A DNA stretch of 64,000 bases from Streptococcus sp. 2342 (GTDB lineage Bacteria > Bacillota > Bacilli > Lactobacillales > Streptococcaceae): contig NZ_VMLR01000001.1 in assembly GCF_013276795.1 (NCBI RefSeq), positions 173,353-237,352 on the forward strand. Direction: 5' to 3'. The notes beneath the pieces are model-generated. The model was given only the letters and a program-made list of their open reading frames with translations. It was not told where the DNA came from and searched no databases. Of the stretch, positions 8,701 through 16,800 are shown one piece after another (positions within the stretch are counted from its first letter, which is position 1; each line of letters starts with the position of its first letter). A program made the position numbers and the translations under genes.

Positions 8701-8839
8701 CCTGATCACCGTCTATATAAGCAACTCGATTAGACTCTTTCTTAGCCTGACCAGCTTGGTAACGACCAAGTTCATAGGAACAAACACTTAGGGCAAGAAC
8801 TGCCACTGAACCTGCTACATATTTTTTATTGATTTTCAT
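5780..8839 (-). CDS. Pneumococcal histidine triad protein (PhtD/PhtB-like)
   Basis: 1019-residue surface protein of the Pht family, which binds zinc and assists AdcAII in zinc uptake and complement evasion. The N terminus has a signal-like helix with LALSVCSYELG. Seven HxxHxH triads are visible at about residues 83 (HGDHYH), 206, 316, 409, 517, 751 (HLNHSH) and 832 (HFDHYH). Residues 180-330 and 384-530 are two copies of the same two-triad unit. A lysine/glutamate-rich helical part follows at 610-690, and the C terminus is acidic and ends in a coiled coil. PhtD has five triads and PhtE six, as I recall, so this is a longer allele or paralogue. It starts 7 bases after adcAII and shares its AdcR control. 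Confidence 0.9.
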   Translation of the reverse strand: MKINKKYVAGSVAVLALSVCSYELGRYQAGQAKKESNRVAYIDGDQAGQKAENLTPDEVSKREGINAEQIVIKITDQGYVTSHGDHYHYYNGKVPYDAIISEELLMKDPNYQLKDSDIVNEIKGGYVIKVNGKYYVYLKDAAHADNIRTKEEIKRQKQEHSHNHNSSTDNAVAAARAQGRYTTDDGYIFNASDIIEDTGDAYIVPHGNHFHYIPKSDLSASELAAAQAFLSGKGGQLSTVEYRSSRGETRSSVRTSQSETPQNPATDSESQSEDLASLLQELYALPLSQRHVESDGLVFDPAQITKRTANGVAVPHGDHFHFIPYSQMSALEEKLARNLPIGGQPVQKHSDNTKPSSTDKLSSTIKPNFNLNTPAPNRATGGAYTTDDGYVFSPSDVIEDTGDAFIVPHGNHFHYIPKGALSAGELAAAQAYWNGKQGSRPSSSFSHNANPAQPSLSENHNLTVTPTYHQNQGEDISSLLRELYAKPLSERHVESDGLVFDPAQITDRTANGVAVPHGNHYHFIPYSQMSDLEQKIARMILLKGQNGAVVPGMHYLKPAPKPQAQPSTEKKQTNFAVEQVVRKVGKGYVVEIAGVSHYVFAKDLAKDKIDAIENLLSKKTQETHALVAKKENVSSRDKEFYDKAYNLLTQAHKALSENKGRAVDFQALDKLAERLNNESSNNKVKLVDDLLAFLAPITHPERLGKPNAQIAYTNDEIKLAKLAGKYTTSDGYIFDEHDIESDAGNAYVTPHLNHSHWIKKDSLSEAERAAAQAYAKEKGLQAPNSTEAKPEATGTEAIYNRVTAENKVPLEKIPNHLQYTVAVQNGYFIIPHFDHYHNLKFAWFDEGLYKAPEGYTLEDLFATVKYYVEHPNERPHSDNGWGNASDHVRKNKAEDSKPDEDKEHDEVSEPTRPESDEKENHAGLNPSVDNLYKPSTDEDETEGVANDTTDESEVPQVETEKVEAKLKEVEDLLDAVTDASLKNNVTESLAGLRNNLSLQTMDNNGIMAKAEKLLALLKR

Positions 8840-8846
8840 TCTTTCC

Positions 8847-9764
8847 TCACTTTAATTCTTCTGCTAAAACACTTATATTTTCTTCAAGATTTTCTAAATA
8901 AGTCTTGTCATTTTGTGGGTCTGCCTCTAAAGGATTCAGAGTTTTAAGACCCACACCTGTTGATTTGACAAGAGTTTCAGCTACTTTTGAAGAAGCATTA
9001 CTTTCTGTAAAAATCGTTTTAACCTTATAGGTCTTAACAAATTCCTGAATTTCTGTTAGTTGTCTTGGACTTGGTTCTTGTTCAGGAGAGATACCTGCAA
9101 TACCAAGTTGATTAAGTCCAAATCGCTTCGCTAAATAAGAAAAGGCTGTATGTTGTGTTACAAAGGTTTTCTGAGTCGCTTTTTCAAATTTAGGCTGGAA
9201 TTTCTTAGTTAGTTCTTGAGCTTTTTTGATAAAGGCTTGCGCATTTTTCTGGTAAGTTTCTTTATGCCCACTATCCACCTCTGAAAGTTTATCAGCGATA
9301 ATTTGCGCTTCTTCACCAGCTTTTTCAGGATCTAGCCAAGTGTGAGGGTCATAGAGCGTTTTTTCATCAACTCCATCCCCTGCTTCCACATCCTCTAGTC
9401 CAGGGACACGTTCCAAGGTCATTCCCTCAGAAGCCTCTAAGACCTTCACTTTGGATTTTTTTAGATTGGGATCTAAACTTCCTGCCCAAGATTCGAGCGT
9501 ATGTGAATGGTAAACAAAGACGTCTGCATCATAGATGGCCGCGATGTCATTTGCCGAAGGTTCAAAGGAGTGAATTCCACTACTTGATTGAATCATTCGA
9601 ACATCATTCAAGTCACCTGACACTTCCTTAACCATAGCGTAGATAGGATAAAAACTGGTCACAATCTTCATCCCTTTACCTGTCTGACTTTCCTTTTGAC
9701 CACAGGCTCCTAGCAATAAAAGAAAAACACTTAACAAGACTAAAAATAAATTTTGTTTCTTCAT
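8847..9764 (-). CDS. adcAII: Zinc-binding lipoprotein AdcAII (Lmb), ABC transporter substrate-binding protein
   Basis: Cluster A-I solute-binding protein that delivers Zn(II) to the AdcCB transporter. The start at 9764 is chosen because AAGGAG is six bases upstream; an upstream ATG at 9782 would overlap the ribosome site. The signal peptide ends in the lipobox LLGAC. Likely zinc ligands are the histidines in GIHSFEPS, DPHTWLDP and VTQHTAFSYL and the glutamate in IFTESNASS. There is no long histidine-rich loop, as in AdcAII and unlike AdcA. The pht gene follows directly, its ribosome site overlapping the adcAII stop. Length 305 residues fits the family. Confidence 0.93.
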   Translation of the reverse strand: MKKQNLFLVLLSVFLLLLGACGQKESQTGKGMKIVTSFYPIYAMVKEVSGDLNDVRMIQSSSGIHSFEPSANDIAAIYDADVFVYHSHTLESWAGSLDPNLKKSKVKVLEASEGMTLERVPGLEDVEAGDGVDEKTLYDPHTWLDPEKAGEEAQIIADKLSEVDSGHKETYQKNAQAFIKKAQELTKKFQPKFEKATQKTFVTQHTAFSYLAKRFGLNQLGIAGISPEQEPSPRQLTEIQEFVKTYKVKTIFTESNASSKVAETLVKSTGVGLKTLNPLEADPQNDKTYLENLEENISVLAEELK

Positions 9765-9786
9765 GAACAACTCCTTAACCATTTAA

Positions 9787-9798
9787 TTAACTAGTAAA
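9787..9798 (-). promoter_or_regulatory. AdcR (zinc repressor) operator
   Basis: TTAACTAGTAAA matches 11 of 12 positions of the known streptococcal AdcR consensus TTAACYRGTTAA. It lies 23 bases upstream of the adcAII start codon, where AdcR is known to control adcAII-pht in pneumococcus. Confidence 0.75.
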
Positions 9799-9909
9799 CA
9801 TTCTACTCCTAAAAATTTAATCTGTCAAGCTATTTTAAGAAAAAAATTGAAATTTCTTTCACATATAAAAATCTGCTGAGTTTCAACAACTCAACAGATT
9901 CTCACTTTA

Positions 9910-10194
9910 TATACTCAATGAAAATCAAAGAGCAAATTAGGAAGCTAGCCGCAGGCTGCTCAAAGCACGACTTTGAGGTTGCAGATAGAACTGACGAAGT
10001 CAGCTCAAAACATGTTTTTGAGGTTGTAGATGAAACTGACGAAGTCAGCTCAAAACACTGTTTTGAGGTTGTAGATAGAACTGACGAAGTCAGCTCAAAA
10101 CACTGTTTTGAGGTTGTAGATAAGACTGACGAAGTCAGTCACATATATACGGCAAGGCGAAGCTGACGTGGTTTGAAGAGATTTTCGAAGAGTA
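9910..10194. repeat. BOX element with boxC, an array of boxB repeats and boxA
   Basis: Left end ATACTCAATGAAAATCAAAG (boxC end), right end TTTTCGAAGAGTATTA (boxA end), with ACGGCAAGGCGAAGCTGACG just inside. Between them the core CTGACGAAGTCAG starts at 9991, 10036, 10081 and 10126, an exact 45-base period, so there are several tandem boxB modules. The element fills the gap between the adcAII promoter and the permease stop codon, and its right end touches that stop (10195-10197). BOX is a non-autonomous, probably MITE-like repeat that can fold in RNA. Confidence 0.92.
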
Positions 10195-11586
10195 TTATTC
10201 TTCTATGGTAGAATGCTTATAACCATAAGTGAAGTAAATGATACTTCCTATCAACAATGCAACTAGGAAAGCAATCCAAGTTTCCATATTATACTGCAAC
10301 ATAAATGATAAACAAATGATGATTGATAAAATCGGTAATAAGGGTACCAATGGTGTTTTAAATTCTCCAGCATTGGGCATTCCTTTTTCTTTCCGTAAGC
10401 GAATCAGACCATAAGCCAGCATGATTAAGTAGGCCAAGGTACAAATATTTAAGAAGGCTGCGATACTAGCAAGAGGGAACATTCCTGCTGCTACTGCTGA
10501 AGCTAGACCGGTCAAGATAGTAGCATTTTTTGGTACCTTGCTTGTTTTGGTCAGTTCTTTAAAGGCAGCAGGCATCAAGCCGTCACGCGCTAAACTGTAA
10601 ATCATACGAGATAGGGCATAAGTCATCGAGATACAAACCGTAATCAAGGTCAAGATAGCCACCAATGACACATAATTAGCTGCCCAACTAATCCCAACGC
10701 TGCGAAGGGCAAAGGCAACGGCATCGTCGACATTTAGATGACTATAGTGAACCACACCAGTCAAGACAAGCGTCACCAAGGCATAAAGAATGGTTACGAT
10801 AGAAAGCGATAAGACAATCCCTCTAGGAATATTTTTTTGAGGAGTCTTGACTTCATCTACAGCCATAGAAATAGATTCAAATCCCAAAAAACCGAAGAAC
10901 ATCAAGGACGCACCAGCCATAATACCAGTACTAGCACCATAGATTTGTCCAAAACCATAAGGAGCAAAATTGCTCCAATTATCAAGTTTAATATGCCAAA
11001 TTCCTACTAAAACAAAGAGAGCTAAAGCGGAAAATTTCAGAATCACTAGAATAGAATTAAAGCGTAAGGCTGCTTTAGCATTAAGTAAAACAAGCGAGGT
11101 CACCAATACCAAGACAAGAATAGGCAATAAATCAACAAATGTTCCTGCTTGAGGATTAAAGGTACCATTTAAAGCCTGAGGAAGGGCTATCCCGTATTGA
11201 GAGAGCAAGCCTTTAAAGTAAGCTGCCCAACCCGAAGCTACGCCTGATATGGCTGTCATGAACTCCATCATGGTTAACCAACCAGCCAACCAGGCTGGGA
11301 ATTCTCCTAAAATAGCATAGAGATAACTGTAGGCACCACCTGTAGCAGGTACTCGCGAAGCAAATTCTGCAAAAAAGAGGGCTGATAATCCCACACACAA
11401 GGCAGAAATCACGATTGAAATCACTAGGGCTGGACCCGCTAGAGTTGCAGCTGCAGTACCTGTAATTGTAAAGACACCTGTCCCTACCATGGCTCCAATA
11501 CCCAGCAAAATCAAATCCCATAACTTCAAATGCCTATGCATCTCCGTTTTATCTAAACTAACATTTTTTGTTCTAAATATATTCAT
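10195..11586 (-). CDS. APC-family amino acid permease
   Basis: 463-residue transporter with twelve predicted helices. It begins LKLWDLILLGIGAMVGTGVF, the first-helix signature of the APC superfamily (GxG substrate-binding bend), and ends in a short hydrophilic tail. It is most like the YfnA/CAT-type cationic or neutral amino-acid permeases of Firmicutes. The start at 11586 is chosen because GGAG lies six bases before; the alternative TTG four codons upstream overlaps the ribosome site. The gene is flanked on both sides by BOX elements. The substrate cannot be told from sequence. Confidence 0.88.
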   Translation of the reverse strand: MNIFRTKNVSLDKTEMHRHLKLWDLILLGIGAMVGTGVFTITGTAAATLAGPALVISIVISALCVGLSALFFAEFASRVPATGGAYSYLYAILGEFPAWLAGWLTMMEFMTAISGVASGWAAYFKGLLSQYGIALPQALNGTFNPQAGTFVDLLPILVLVLVTSLVLLNAKAALRFNSILVILKFSALALFVLVGIWHIKLDNWSNFAPYGFGQIYGASTGIMAGASLMFFGFLGFESISMAVDEVKTPQKNIPRGIVLSLSIVTILYALVTLVLTGVVHYSHLNVDDAVAFALRSVGISWAANYVSLVAILTLITVCISMTYALSRMIYSLARDGLMPAAFKELTKTSKVPKNATILTGLASAVAAGMFPLASIAAFLNICTLAYLIMLAYGLIRLRKEKGMPNAGEFKTPLVPLLPILSIIICLSFMLQYNMETWIAFLVALLIGSIIYFTYGYKHSTIEE

Positions 11587-11696
11587 CTTTGACTCCAAAA
11601 TAAAATGATGATTCTATTTTACCATAAATATAGGAGATTTGTGAATATTTATAAAACATTTTTCTGAAAAAATCTGACTACCTTTTTGTAATAGCT

Positions 11697-11803
11697 TATA
11701 CTCAATGAAAATCAAAGAGCAAACTAGGAAACTAGCCACAGGCTGTACTTGAGTACGGCAAGGCGACGTTGACGTGGTTTGAATTTGATTTTCGAAGAGT
11801 ATT
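11697..11803. repeat. BOX element, boxA-boxC form without boxB
   Basis: TATACTCAATGAAAATCAAA, then AACTAGGAAACTAGCCACAG, then ACGGCAAGGCGACGTTGACG and TTTTCGAAGAGTATT. This is the short AC form in the same orientation as the copy at 9910. Its right end overlaps the TAA of the DUF1002 gene by two bases. Confidence 0.92.
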
Positions 11804-12776
11804 AAGAACCAAAACTCTTGAAGAAGTTGACAATGGCTTGCCAGAGGGAGCTTAAAAAGTTCCCGCCGTCCTCTAGCGCCTTATCAGCATCAAAGTTAAG
11901 GTTGATATTTTTAAAACTGTCGCCAGCTTGTGAAACAATACTTTGTTTCAGGTCATTCAAGGTTTTAGTGAAGTCTGCATTGCTGAGGATATCACTTTTT
12001 GAGAGATTTAAAGCAAAATTGATGATGATATTGATCTGGTTTCCTGTTATAACCTGATCAAGTTTGTAATTTTTTAAGGTATCTTCAACGATTTTACGGA
12101 CATCTTCCTCTGTCAGATTTCCCTTGCTTTCTTTAGCTTTGGCAAGTCCTGACTTGATATCGGCTAGGGCAACGTTTAATTTATTAGCATCATAGCCTGA
12201 TTTGTCCTTGTTTTCAGCATTGATATCTGACAAAGCCTTTAGCTCTTCTTGAGCCAAATCTTTGTTGGCTTGTGGCACCTTGGCTCCATTAGCTTCTAGA
12301 GAATAGTATATCCCTGCTAAAGCACTCTCACCTGTAACTGGAATGGGGGCGGCTACAGTGATTTTGGCGTGTTCCACACCCAAAGTTACGGCCGCATTGC
12401 GGTACATATCCTGCGTCACCTTAGTGATGTTTTCTGGTGTTTCAATCTTGACCTCAAGTGGCGACTTGTCACCTAGTTTTTGAATCTTGGCTGATGAATA
12501 CAACTGTAAACTAGAGTCATTGGCCACATTCATGATTTTAGAATAGACATCAGGTGTCATAGTCTTGAGTTCTTTGGTATCTGTTGAGGCATTGTAGCCC
12601 AGTTTTTTAAGGGTTTGATTTTTTTGGTCTTCAGATAGGGATGAACCTAGGACATATTCAGGTTGGACATAGGTTTCATCGATGACTTTTTGCACATCTG
12701 TTGCTGCATGGACACTATTCATAGCTGTTACTGCCCACAAGACCGCAGCACTGGTCAGAAAGAGTTTCTTTCTCAT
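11802..12776 (-). CDS. DUF1002 domain secreted protein
   Basis: 324-residue protein with a clear signal peptide (KKLFLTSAAVLWAVTAMNSV, cleavage after HAA). The body, with VTLGVEHAKITVAAPIPVTG and ALAGIYYSLEANGA, matches the DUF1002 family (YpuA-like) of secreted or surface-associated Firmicute proteins of unknown function. It is preceded by AAAGGAGG and an ATG nine bases on. It follows pmp23 on the same strand but a terminator separates them, so it is probably transcribed on its own or by read-through. The stop codon lies inside the end of a BOX element. Confidence 0.82.
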   Translation of the reverse strand: MRKKLFLTSAAVLWAVTAMNSVHAATDVQKVIDETYVQPEYVLGSSLSEDQKNQTLKKLGYNASTDTKELKTMTPDVYSKIMNVANDSSLQLYSSAKIQKLGDKSPLEVKIETPENITKVTQDMYRNAAVTLGVEHAKITVAAPIPVTGESALAGIYYSLEANGAKVPQANKDLAQEELKALSDINAENKDKSGYDANKLNVALADIKSGLAKAKESKGNLTEEDVRKIVEDTLKNYKLDQVITGNQINIIINFALNLSKSDILSNADFTKTLNDLKQSIVSQAGDSFKNINLNFDADKALEDGGNFLSSLWQAIVNFFKSFGS

Positions 12777-12833
12777 AGGGAATTCCCTCCTTTACCTTTC
12801 TAGAGTAATATATCTATCTTAAAGAAAACTTAT

Positions 12834-12860
12834 AACAAAAACACCTGGGCTAGCCAGATG
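12834..12860 (-). terminator. Terminator overlapping the pmp23 stop codon
   Basis: On the minus strand ACATCTGG-CTAGC-CCAGGTGT followed by TTTTTG. The TAG stop of pmp23 (12850-12852) forms part of the loop, and the 5' arm encodes the last residues of the protein. It probably ends the tdk-to-pmp23 cluster. Confidence 0.7.
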
Positions 12861-13464
12861 TCGAAAAGAGAGTGAAACATTTGATGATGTAAAGGTTGAG
12901 TTGCACCTGTCTAGAATAGTAATAGTTTCCTCCATTTACATAGAGTTCGGCACCATGAAAAATGGAAATGGGGTGAATATAACTATAAGTCTTTCCAGTG
13001 GTATTACCAAGCAAGGGGGCAACAGTCTCACGAGAGTACTGTTTGGCCAGAGCCAAGGTATTTTCCTTGCCATTTTGGGCGATAAAATCGATATAGGCAG
13101 GTCCAAAATTATAGGCTTGAACAGCCGTCCAGACATCTACATCCTTTTTCTGGGCCAGATAGAGATTGTCTGTCAGAGTTTGAACGCCTTGCCGAATGCT
13201 AGAGGCATTATCATTGATGGTGTTGGTGGAACCACTGGCAGACTCACTAGATTGCATAACATCGCCTTCTTTTCCTTTTGTTTCGGTATAAATCATAGCG
13301 AGCACAAGCTCTTCGTTTGCTGGAGTGTCTTTTTCACTCAAAATTTCTCGCACCATGGGTTGATAGGTCAGGACCTGCTTGACATCTTGGTGAACACGGT
13401 AAGCTTTATAGCCAGCAAAAAGGAAGACTGCTAGTACAAGCACTCTTCGAATTCGTTTAAACAT
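12850..13464 (-). CDS. pmp23: Pmp23-like lysozyme-family peptidoglycan hydrolase
   Basis: 204-residue membrane-anchored protein with one N-terminal helix ([15 protein letters not shown]) followed by a goose-type lysozyme/lytic transglycosylase-like domain (PF13702). The expected catalytic glutamate lies in [27 protein letters not shown] and [15 protein letters not shown] are typical of the rest of the fold. Size and context match pneumococcal Pmp23, which is known to affect septum placement and Z-ring function. The start ATG overlaps the ndpA stop (TAATG), indicating translational coupling. A terminator hairpin begins inside its last codons. Confidence 0.82.
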   Translation of the reverse strand: MFKRIRRVLVLAVFLFAGYKAYRVHQDVKQVLTYQPMVREILSEKDTPANEELVLAMIYTETKGKEGDVMQSSESASGSTNTINDNASSIRQGVQTLTDNLYLAQKKDVDVWTAVQAYNFGPAYIDFIAQNGKENTLALAKQYSRETVAPLLGNTTGKTYSYIHPISIFHGAELYVNGGNYYYSRQVQLNLYIIKCFTLFSTSG

Positions 13465-14438
13465 TATTTACTTTGGATATCCTCGATATTTTTGATTAAG
13501 ATAGAGTAGGTTCCATTGTCATTTTGGATAAACTCAACAGACTCGGCGTCTTGATAGACGTTATTGGGAACGATGAGCTCAATTCCATTTGACAAGGAGA
13601 GTTTTTGGTTTTCAAATTTTTTAAGCTGACGACTGGCATCAATTTCATCAAACTGAACTGGCTCTGGTACTGCTTCTTTGACTTGGTCAATAAAGCTTAA
13701 TCGAGCTGTCAGATTGTTGTCAAAAAGGTCGTTGGCCAATTTTTCAGGTGACAATTCATTGTTTTCTTCTAGGTTGTTGAAAATCGCTGATTTGACCTTA
13801 GATTGAAATTGAAAGTCATCTGTATTAAATGTCTCAGCAATTCTCTGGGCTGTTTTTTCCAGTTCCTTGATGGATTTCTTGGGTGAAATCTTAGGGGCGA
13901 CGGCAAGAAGATTTTCTGAAAAATAGTTCAAAAAAGCCCCGTTGTACTTGATTCGTTTTTCAATCAGATGGTACTTGCGACTTTGAAGATTAACCACCAA
14001 GGCTTCATCAGCCCCTGTTCCAAATCCAGGCAGGTTATTCTGAGTCAGCTTGATTGGATTATCAACTTCTCCTCCGAGGTGAGTCAAGGTCTCACGCAGG
14101 GCAATTCTCAAGAAAGCAAAATGTTCCACGCCTTCTTTAGAAAATTGCACAAAAATCAAGTCATTGGTCTTGAGGTTTTCAGAAATACTGAACTCTTCTT
14201 TCCAGAGATTAGCCAGTGTTACTGATGTCTCCAACAAATCGTCTGTGATATGATTGAAGAAGGGATTTTCTTGCTCGAAAATCCCAGTCTTGGCTTCATC
14301 TGAATACACACGTTCAATTTTTTTACGCAAGTATTCTTCGATTTTTGGAGTAATATTGAGAAACTTATCCGCTAGGAACAGCTCGGTATCATCCGGACTG
14401 AACTGGTGAATAATAGCTTTCTTAATATAAATGTCCAT
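13464..14438 (-). CDS. Nucleoid-associated protein (NdpA/YejK family)
   Basis: 324-residue cytoplasmic protein of the PF04245 family, whose proteobacterial member YejK binds the nucleoid. The text starts [20 protein letters not shown], the conserved family opening, and contains [21 protein letters not shown] chose the ATG at 14438, seven bases after the glyA stop, whose last codons supply a GAGG ribosome site; a frame start at 14471 would lie within glyA. It overlaps pmp23 by TAATG. Its role in streptococci is not established. Confidence 0.85.
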   Translation of the reverse strand: MDIYIKKAIIHQFSPDDTELFLADKFLNITPKIEEYLRKKIERVYSDEAKTGIFEQENPFFNHITDDLLETSVTLANLWKEEFSISENLKTNDLIFVQFSKEGVEHFAFLRIALRETLTHLGGEVDNPIKLTQNNLPGFGTGADEALVVNLQSRKYHLIEKRIKYNGAFLNYFSENLLAVAPKISPKKSIKELEKTAQRIAETFNTDDFQFQSKVKSAIFNNLEENNELSPEKLANDLFDNNLTARLSFIDQVKEAVPEPVQFDEIDASRQLKKFENQKLSLSNGIELIVPNNVYQDAESVEFIQNDNGTYSILIKNIEDIQSK

Positions 14439-14445
14439 AAAAGTT

Positions 14446-15702
14446 TTAGTCCTCGTATAATGGGAAGGCATCTGTTAATTCTTTAACTGCACTTCTCACT
14501 TCTTCTAAGACAGCTTCATTTTCTGCATTTTTAAGGGTTTTAATGATGAGTTCAGCCACTTTGCGACTTTCTTCTTCACCAAATCCACGTGCAGTAATAG
14601 CTGCTGCTCCGATACGAATCCCACTTGTCTTGAATGGTGACAAGGTTTCGTAAGGAATTGAGTTTTTATTTAGGGTAATATTGACTTCATCCAGCAAGTT
14701 TTGAGCAACTTTTCCGTTTTCTACAACCTTAGTAACATCCACTAGGAAGAGGTGGTTTTCAGTTCCACCAGAAATGATACGGAAATCAGAATCTTGCAAG
14801 AAGACATCTGCCATAGCCTTGCTGTTCTTGATAACATTGGCAGCATATTCCTTGAAGGCTGGATCCAAAACTTCTTTGAAAGAAACAGCTTTAGCTGCCA
14901 CAACATGCTCCAAAGGACCACCCTGAATACCAGGGAAAATAGCTGAATTGATTTTCTTAGCAAGTTCTTCGTCATTAGTCAAAATCAAACCACCACGAGG
15001 TCCACGAAGGGTTTTGTGAGTCGTTGTTGTCGTGATGTGAGCGTATGGCACTGGGCTAGGATGTAGACCAGCCGCAACCAAACCAGCGATATGAGCCATA
15101 TCTACCATGAGCTTAGCACCAACGGCATCTGCAATTTCACGGAATTTTGAAAAGTCGATAATTTGAGAATAGGCTGAAGCACCTGCTACAATCAATTTTG
15201 GTTTTACTTCTTGGGCTTGTTTCAAGATAGCATCAAAATCCAAAAGTTCCGTTTCAGGATCCACACTATAAGAAACAAAGTTGTAGGTTTGACCAGAAAA
15301 GCTAACAGGAGCTCCGTGGGTCAAGTGTCCACCTGCTGCTAAATCCATCCCCATAACGGTATCACCTGGCTCAATTAAGGCCATGTAAGACGCACAGTTG
15401 GCTTGGCTGCCTGAGTGAGGTTGGACATTAGCGAATTTAGCGCCGAAAATTTCTTTTGCGCGTTCAATGGCTAGAGATTCTACCACATCTACTACATCCG
15501 TTCCACCATAATAACGGTGTCCTGGGTAACCCTCGGCATATTTGTTTGTCAAGATAGACCCTTGAGCTGCCATAACAGCCTTGGAAACTACGTTTTCCGA
15601 AGCAATCAACTCAATGTTGTTTTGTTGGCGTTCTTCTTCTTTAGCAATAGCATTCCAGAGATCAGCATCGTATGCTTTAAAATCATCTTTGTCAAAAATC
15701 AT
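14446..15702 (-). CDS. glyA: Serine hydroxymethyltransferase
   Basis: PLP enzyme converting serine and tetrahydrofolate to glycine and 5,10-methylene-THF, the main source of one-carbon units. Full length at 418 residues. Visible motifs include the N-terminal [24 protein letters not shown], and the PLP lysine in [15 protein letters not shown]. The start has AAAAGGAG nine bases upstream. It sits in a minus-strand cluster behind a GNAT gene and is followed within seven bases by ndpA. Fhs, encoded elsewhere in this window, feeds the same folate pool. Confidence 0.97.
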   Translation of the reverse strand: MIFDKDDFKAYDADLWNAIAKEEERQQNNIELIASENVVSKAVMAAQGSILTNKYAEGYPGHRYYGGTDVVDVVESLAIERAKEIFGAKFANVQPHSGSQANCASYMALIEPGDTVMGMDLAAGGHLTHGAPVSFSGQTYNFVSYSVDPETELLDFDAILKQAQEVKPKLIVAGASAYSQIIDFSKFREIADAVGAKLMVDMAHIAGLVAAGLHPSPVPYAHITTTTTHKTLRGPRGGLILTNDEELAKKINSAIFPGIQGGPLEHVVAAKAVSFKEVLDPAFKEYAANVIKNSKAMADVFLQDSDFRIISGGTENHLFLVDVTKVVENGKVAQNLLDEVNITLNKNSIPYETLSPFKTSGIRIGAAAITARGFGEEESRKVAELIIKTLKNAENEAVLEEVRSAVKELTDAFPLYED

Positions 15703-15764
15703 AGGTCTTCTCCTTTTATTGTGTGACTAGTCCATTAGTTTAATTTTCTTATTAGAAAATTAAA

Positions 15765-16196
15765 CTAAAAGATGCGAATAAACCGTTTCTGCATTTTATC
15801 ACAAGTATAACCAACTTTTTCATAAAATGCATGAGCACCCAGACGATGATCGGCAGAGTTTAAGCGGATAAACCCATAACCACGTCTTTTTGCTTCTTGA
15901 TCCAACCCTTGCAGTAAGCTTTTACCAATACCTTGCCCTTGTGCTTGAGGTGAAACTGCTAAAGCTAAGATATTGAATCCTGCTTTGGAATAAAGGGATT
16001 CGTAAACCTCAGCGTGGACATAACCAAGTAAGACATGACTAGCTGCATCCTCATAGCCAAGTAGGAAATGATGTTCATCTTGAGACAGTCTAGCTAGTTG
16101 ATTAGCCGTTTCCTCTGGACTAAAAGAATAGCCCAAAGCATCTTGGTTGATCTCACATATTGTTTTCACATCAGTTTCTCTTAAATTTCTTAGCAT
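15765..16196 (-). CDS. GNAT family N-acetyltransferase
   Basis: 143 residues with the GNAT acetyl-CoA binding signature ALAVSPQAQGQGIGKSLLQG and the following RLNSADHRLGAHAFYEKVGY. The start at 16196 is set by AGGAGG six bases upstream, located inside the last codons of the preceding sua5 gene. That makes translation coupled to sua5; an upstream in-frame start would overlap sua5 further. The substrate is unknown. Neighbouring genes for tRNA modification and release-factor methylation do not point to a specific target. Confidence 0.85.
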   Translation of the reverse strand: MLRNLRETDVKTICEINQDALGYSFSPEETANQLARLSQDEHHFLLGYEDAASHVLLGYVHAEVYESLYSKAGFNILALAVSPQAQGQGIGKSLLQGLDQEAKRRGYGFIRLNSADHRLGAHAFYEKVGYTCDKMQKRFIRIF

Positions 16197-16197
16197 T

Positions 16198-16800
16198 TCA
16201 TGCCTCCTCAAAAGAAATCTCTGGCAACCGAGCAAGAATATCTTCTCGCTTAATGGCCCCTTGGCGTAAGATTTTCACCTTGTCTCCCGACAAATCCAAA
16301 ATCGTTGAATCCTGTCCAGTTAGAAAAGCATCGTCTTCCAGACCCAGAACCTCTTGGTCAAAATCCTCTAGAATTTGATTAAAGGTCACTCCACTTGCCT
16401 GACCTGAAATATTGGCAGACGGCCCAATCAAGGGACCTATCTCTCGAATCAAATCAAGGGTAATGGGATGACTCGGCATTCGAAATCCAACAGTTTCAAG
16501 GCCAGAATTGACCCAATAGGGGACTCTGTCATTAGCTTCGAGAATAATGGTCAAGGGACCTGGTAAAAAGGTCTCTACAAGTTTTTGAAGATAAGTTGGC
16601 TGATTCTTTGAAAAACGCAAGATATCCTCTAAAGAGGCAATATTGAGATTGAGTGCCTTGTCTCTGGGACGACGTTTAATCTGGTATACATGATTAACTG
16701 CTTTTTCGTCTAGAGCCTTGGCAAAGAGACCGTAAACTGTCTCAGTAGGTAGAACGACCGCTCCACCATTTTCCAACTCTTGTCTAATCCTGTCCATCAT
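16198..16800 (-). CDS. L-threonylcarbamoyladenylate synthase (Sua5/YwlC/TsaC)
   Basis: Makes threonylcarbamoyl-AMP from threonine, bicarbonate and ATP for the t6A37 modification of ANN-decoding tRNAs. The YrdC-type fold is shown by VLPTETVYGLFAKAL, IKRRPRDKALNL and IGPSANISGQASG. At about 200 residues it is the single-domain TsaC/YrdC form without the C-terminal Sua5 domain. The start region overlaps the end of prmC by 17 bases; two consecutive ATG codons (16800, 16797) are possible, and I take the first. Confidence 0.9.
   Translation of the reverse strand: MMDRIRQELENGGAVVLPTETVYGLFAKALDEKAVNHVYQIKRRPRDKALNLNIASLEDILRFSKNQPTYLQKLVETFLPGPLTIILEANDRVPYWVNSGLETVGFRMPSHPITLDLIREIGPLIGPSANISGQASGVTFNQILEDFDQEVLGLEDDAFLTGQDSTILDLSGDKVKILRQGAIKREDILARLPEISFEEA

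Noticed and set aside
9985-10140. Regular repeats resembling a CRISPR array
   Set aside because: The units are contiguous 45-bp boxB modules with no unique spacers and no cas genes.
9918-10166. 82-codon open frame with repeated EVVDxTDEVSSKH units
   Set aside because: It is the translation of the BOX element; 45 is divisible by three, so the boxB repeats stay open in frame. No ribosome site.
12901-13434. 177-codon open frame on the plus strand
   Set aside because: Antisense shadow of pmp23, which is intact and in a conserved cluster.
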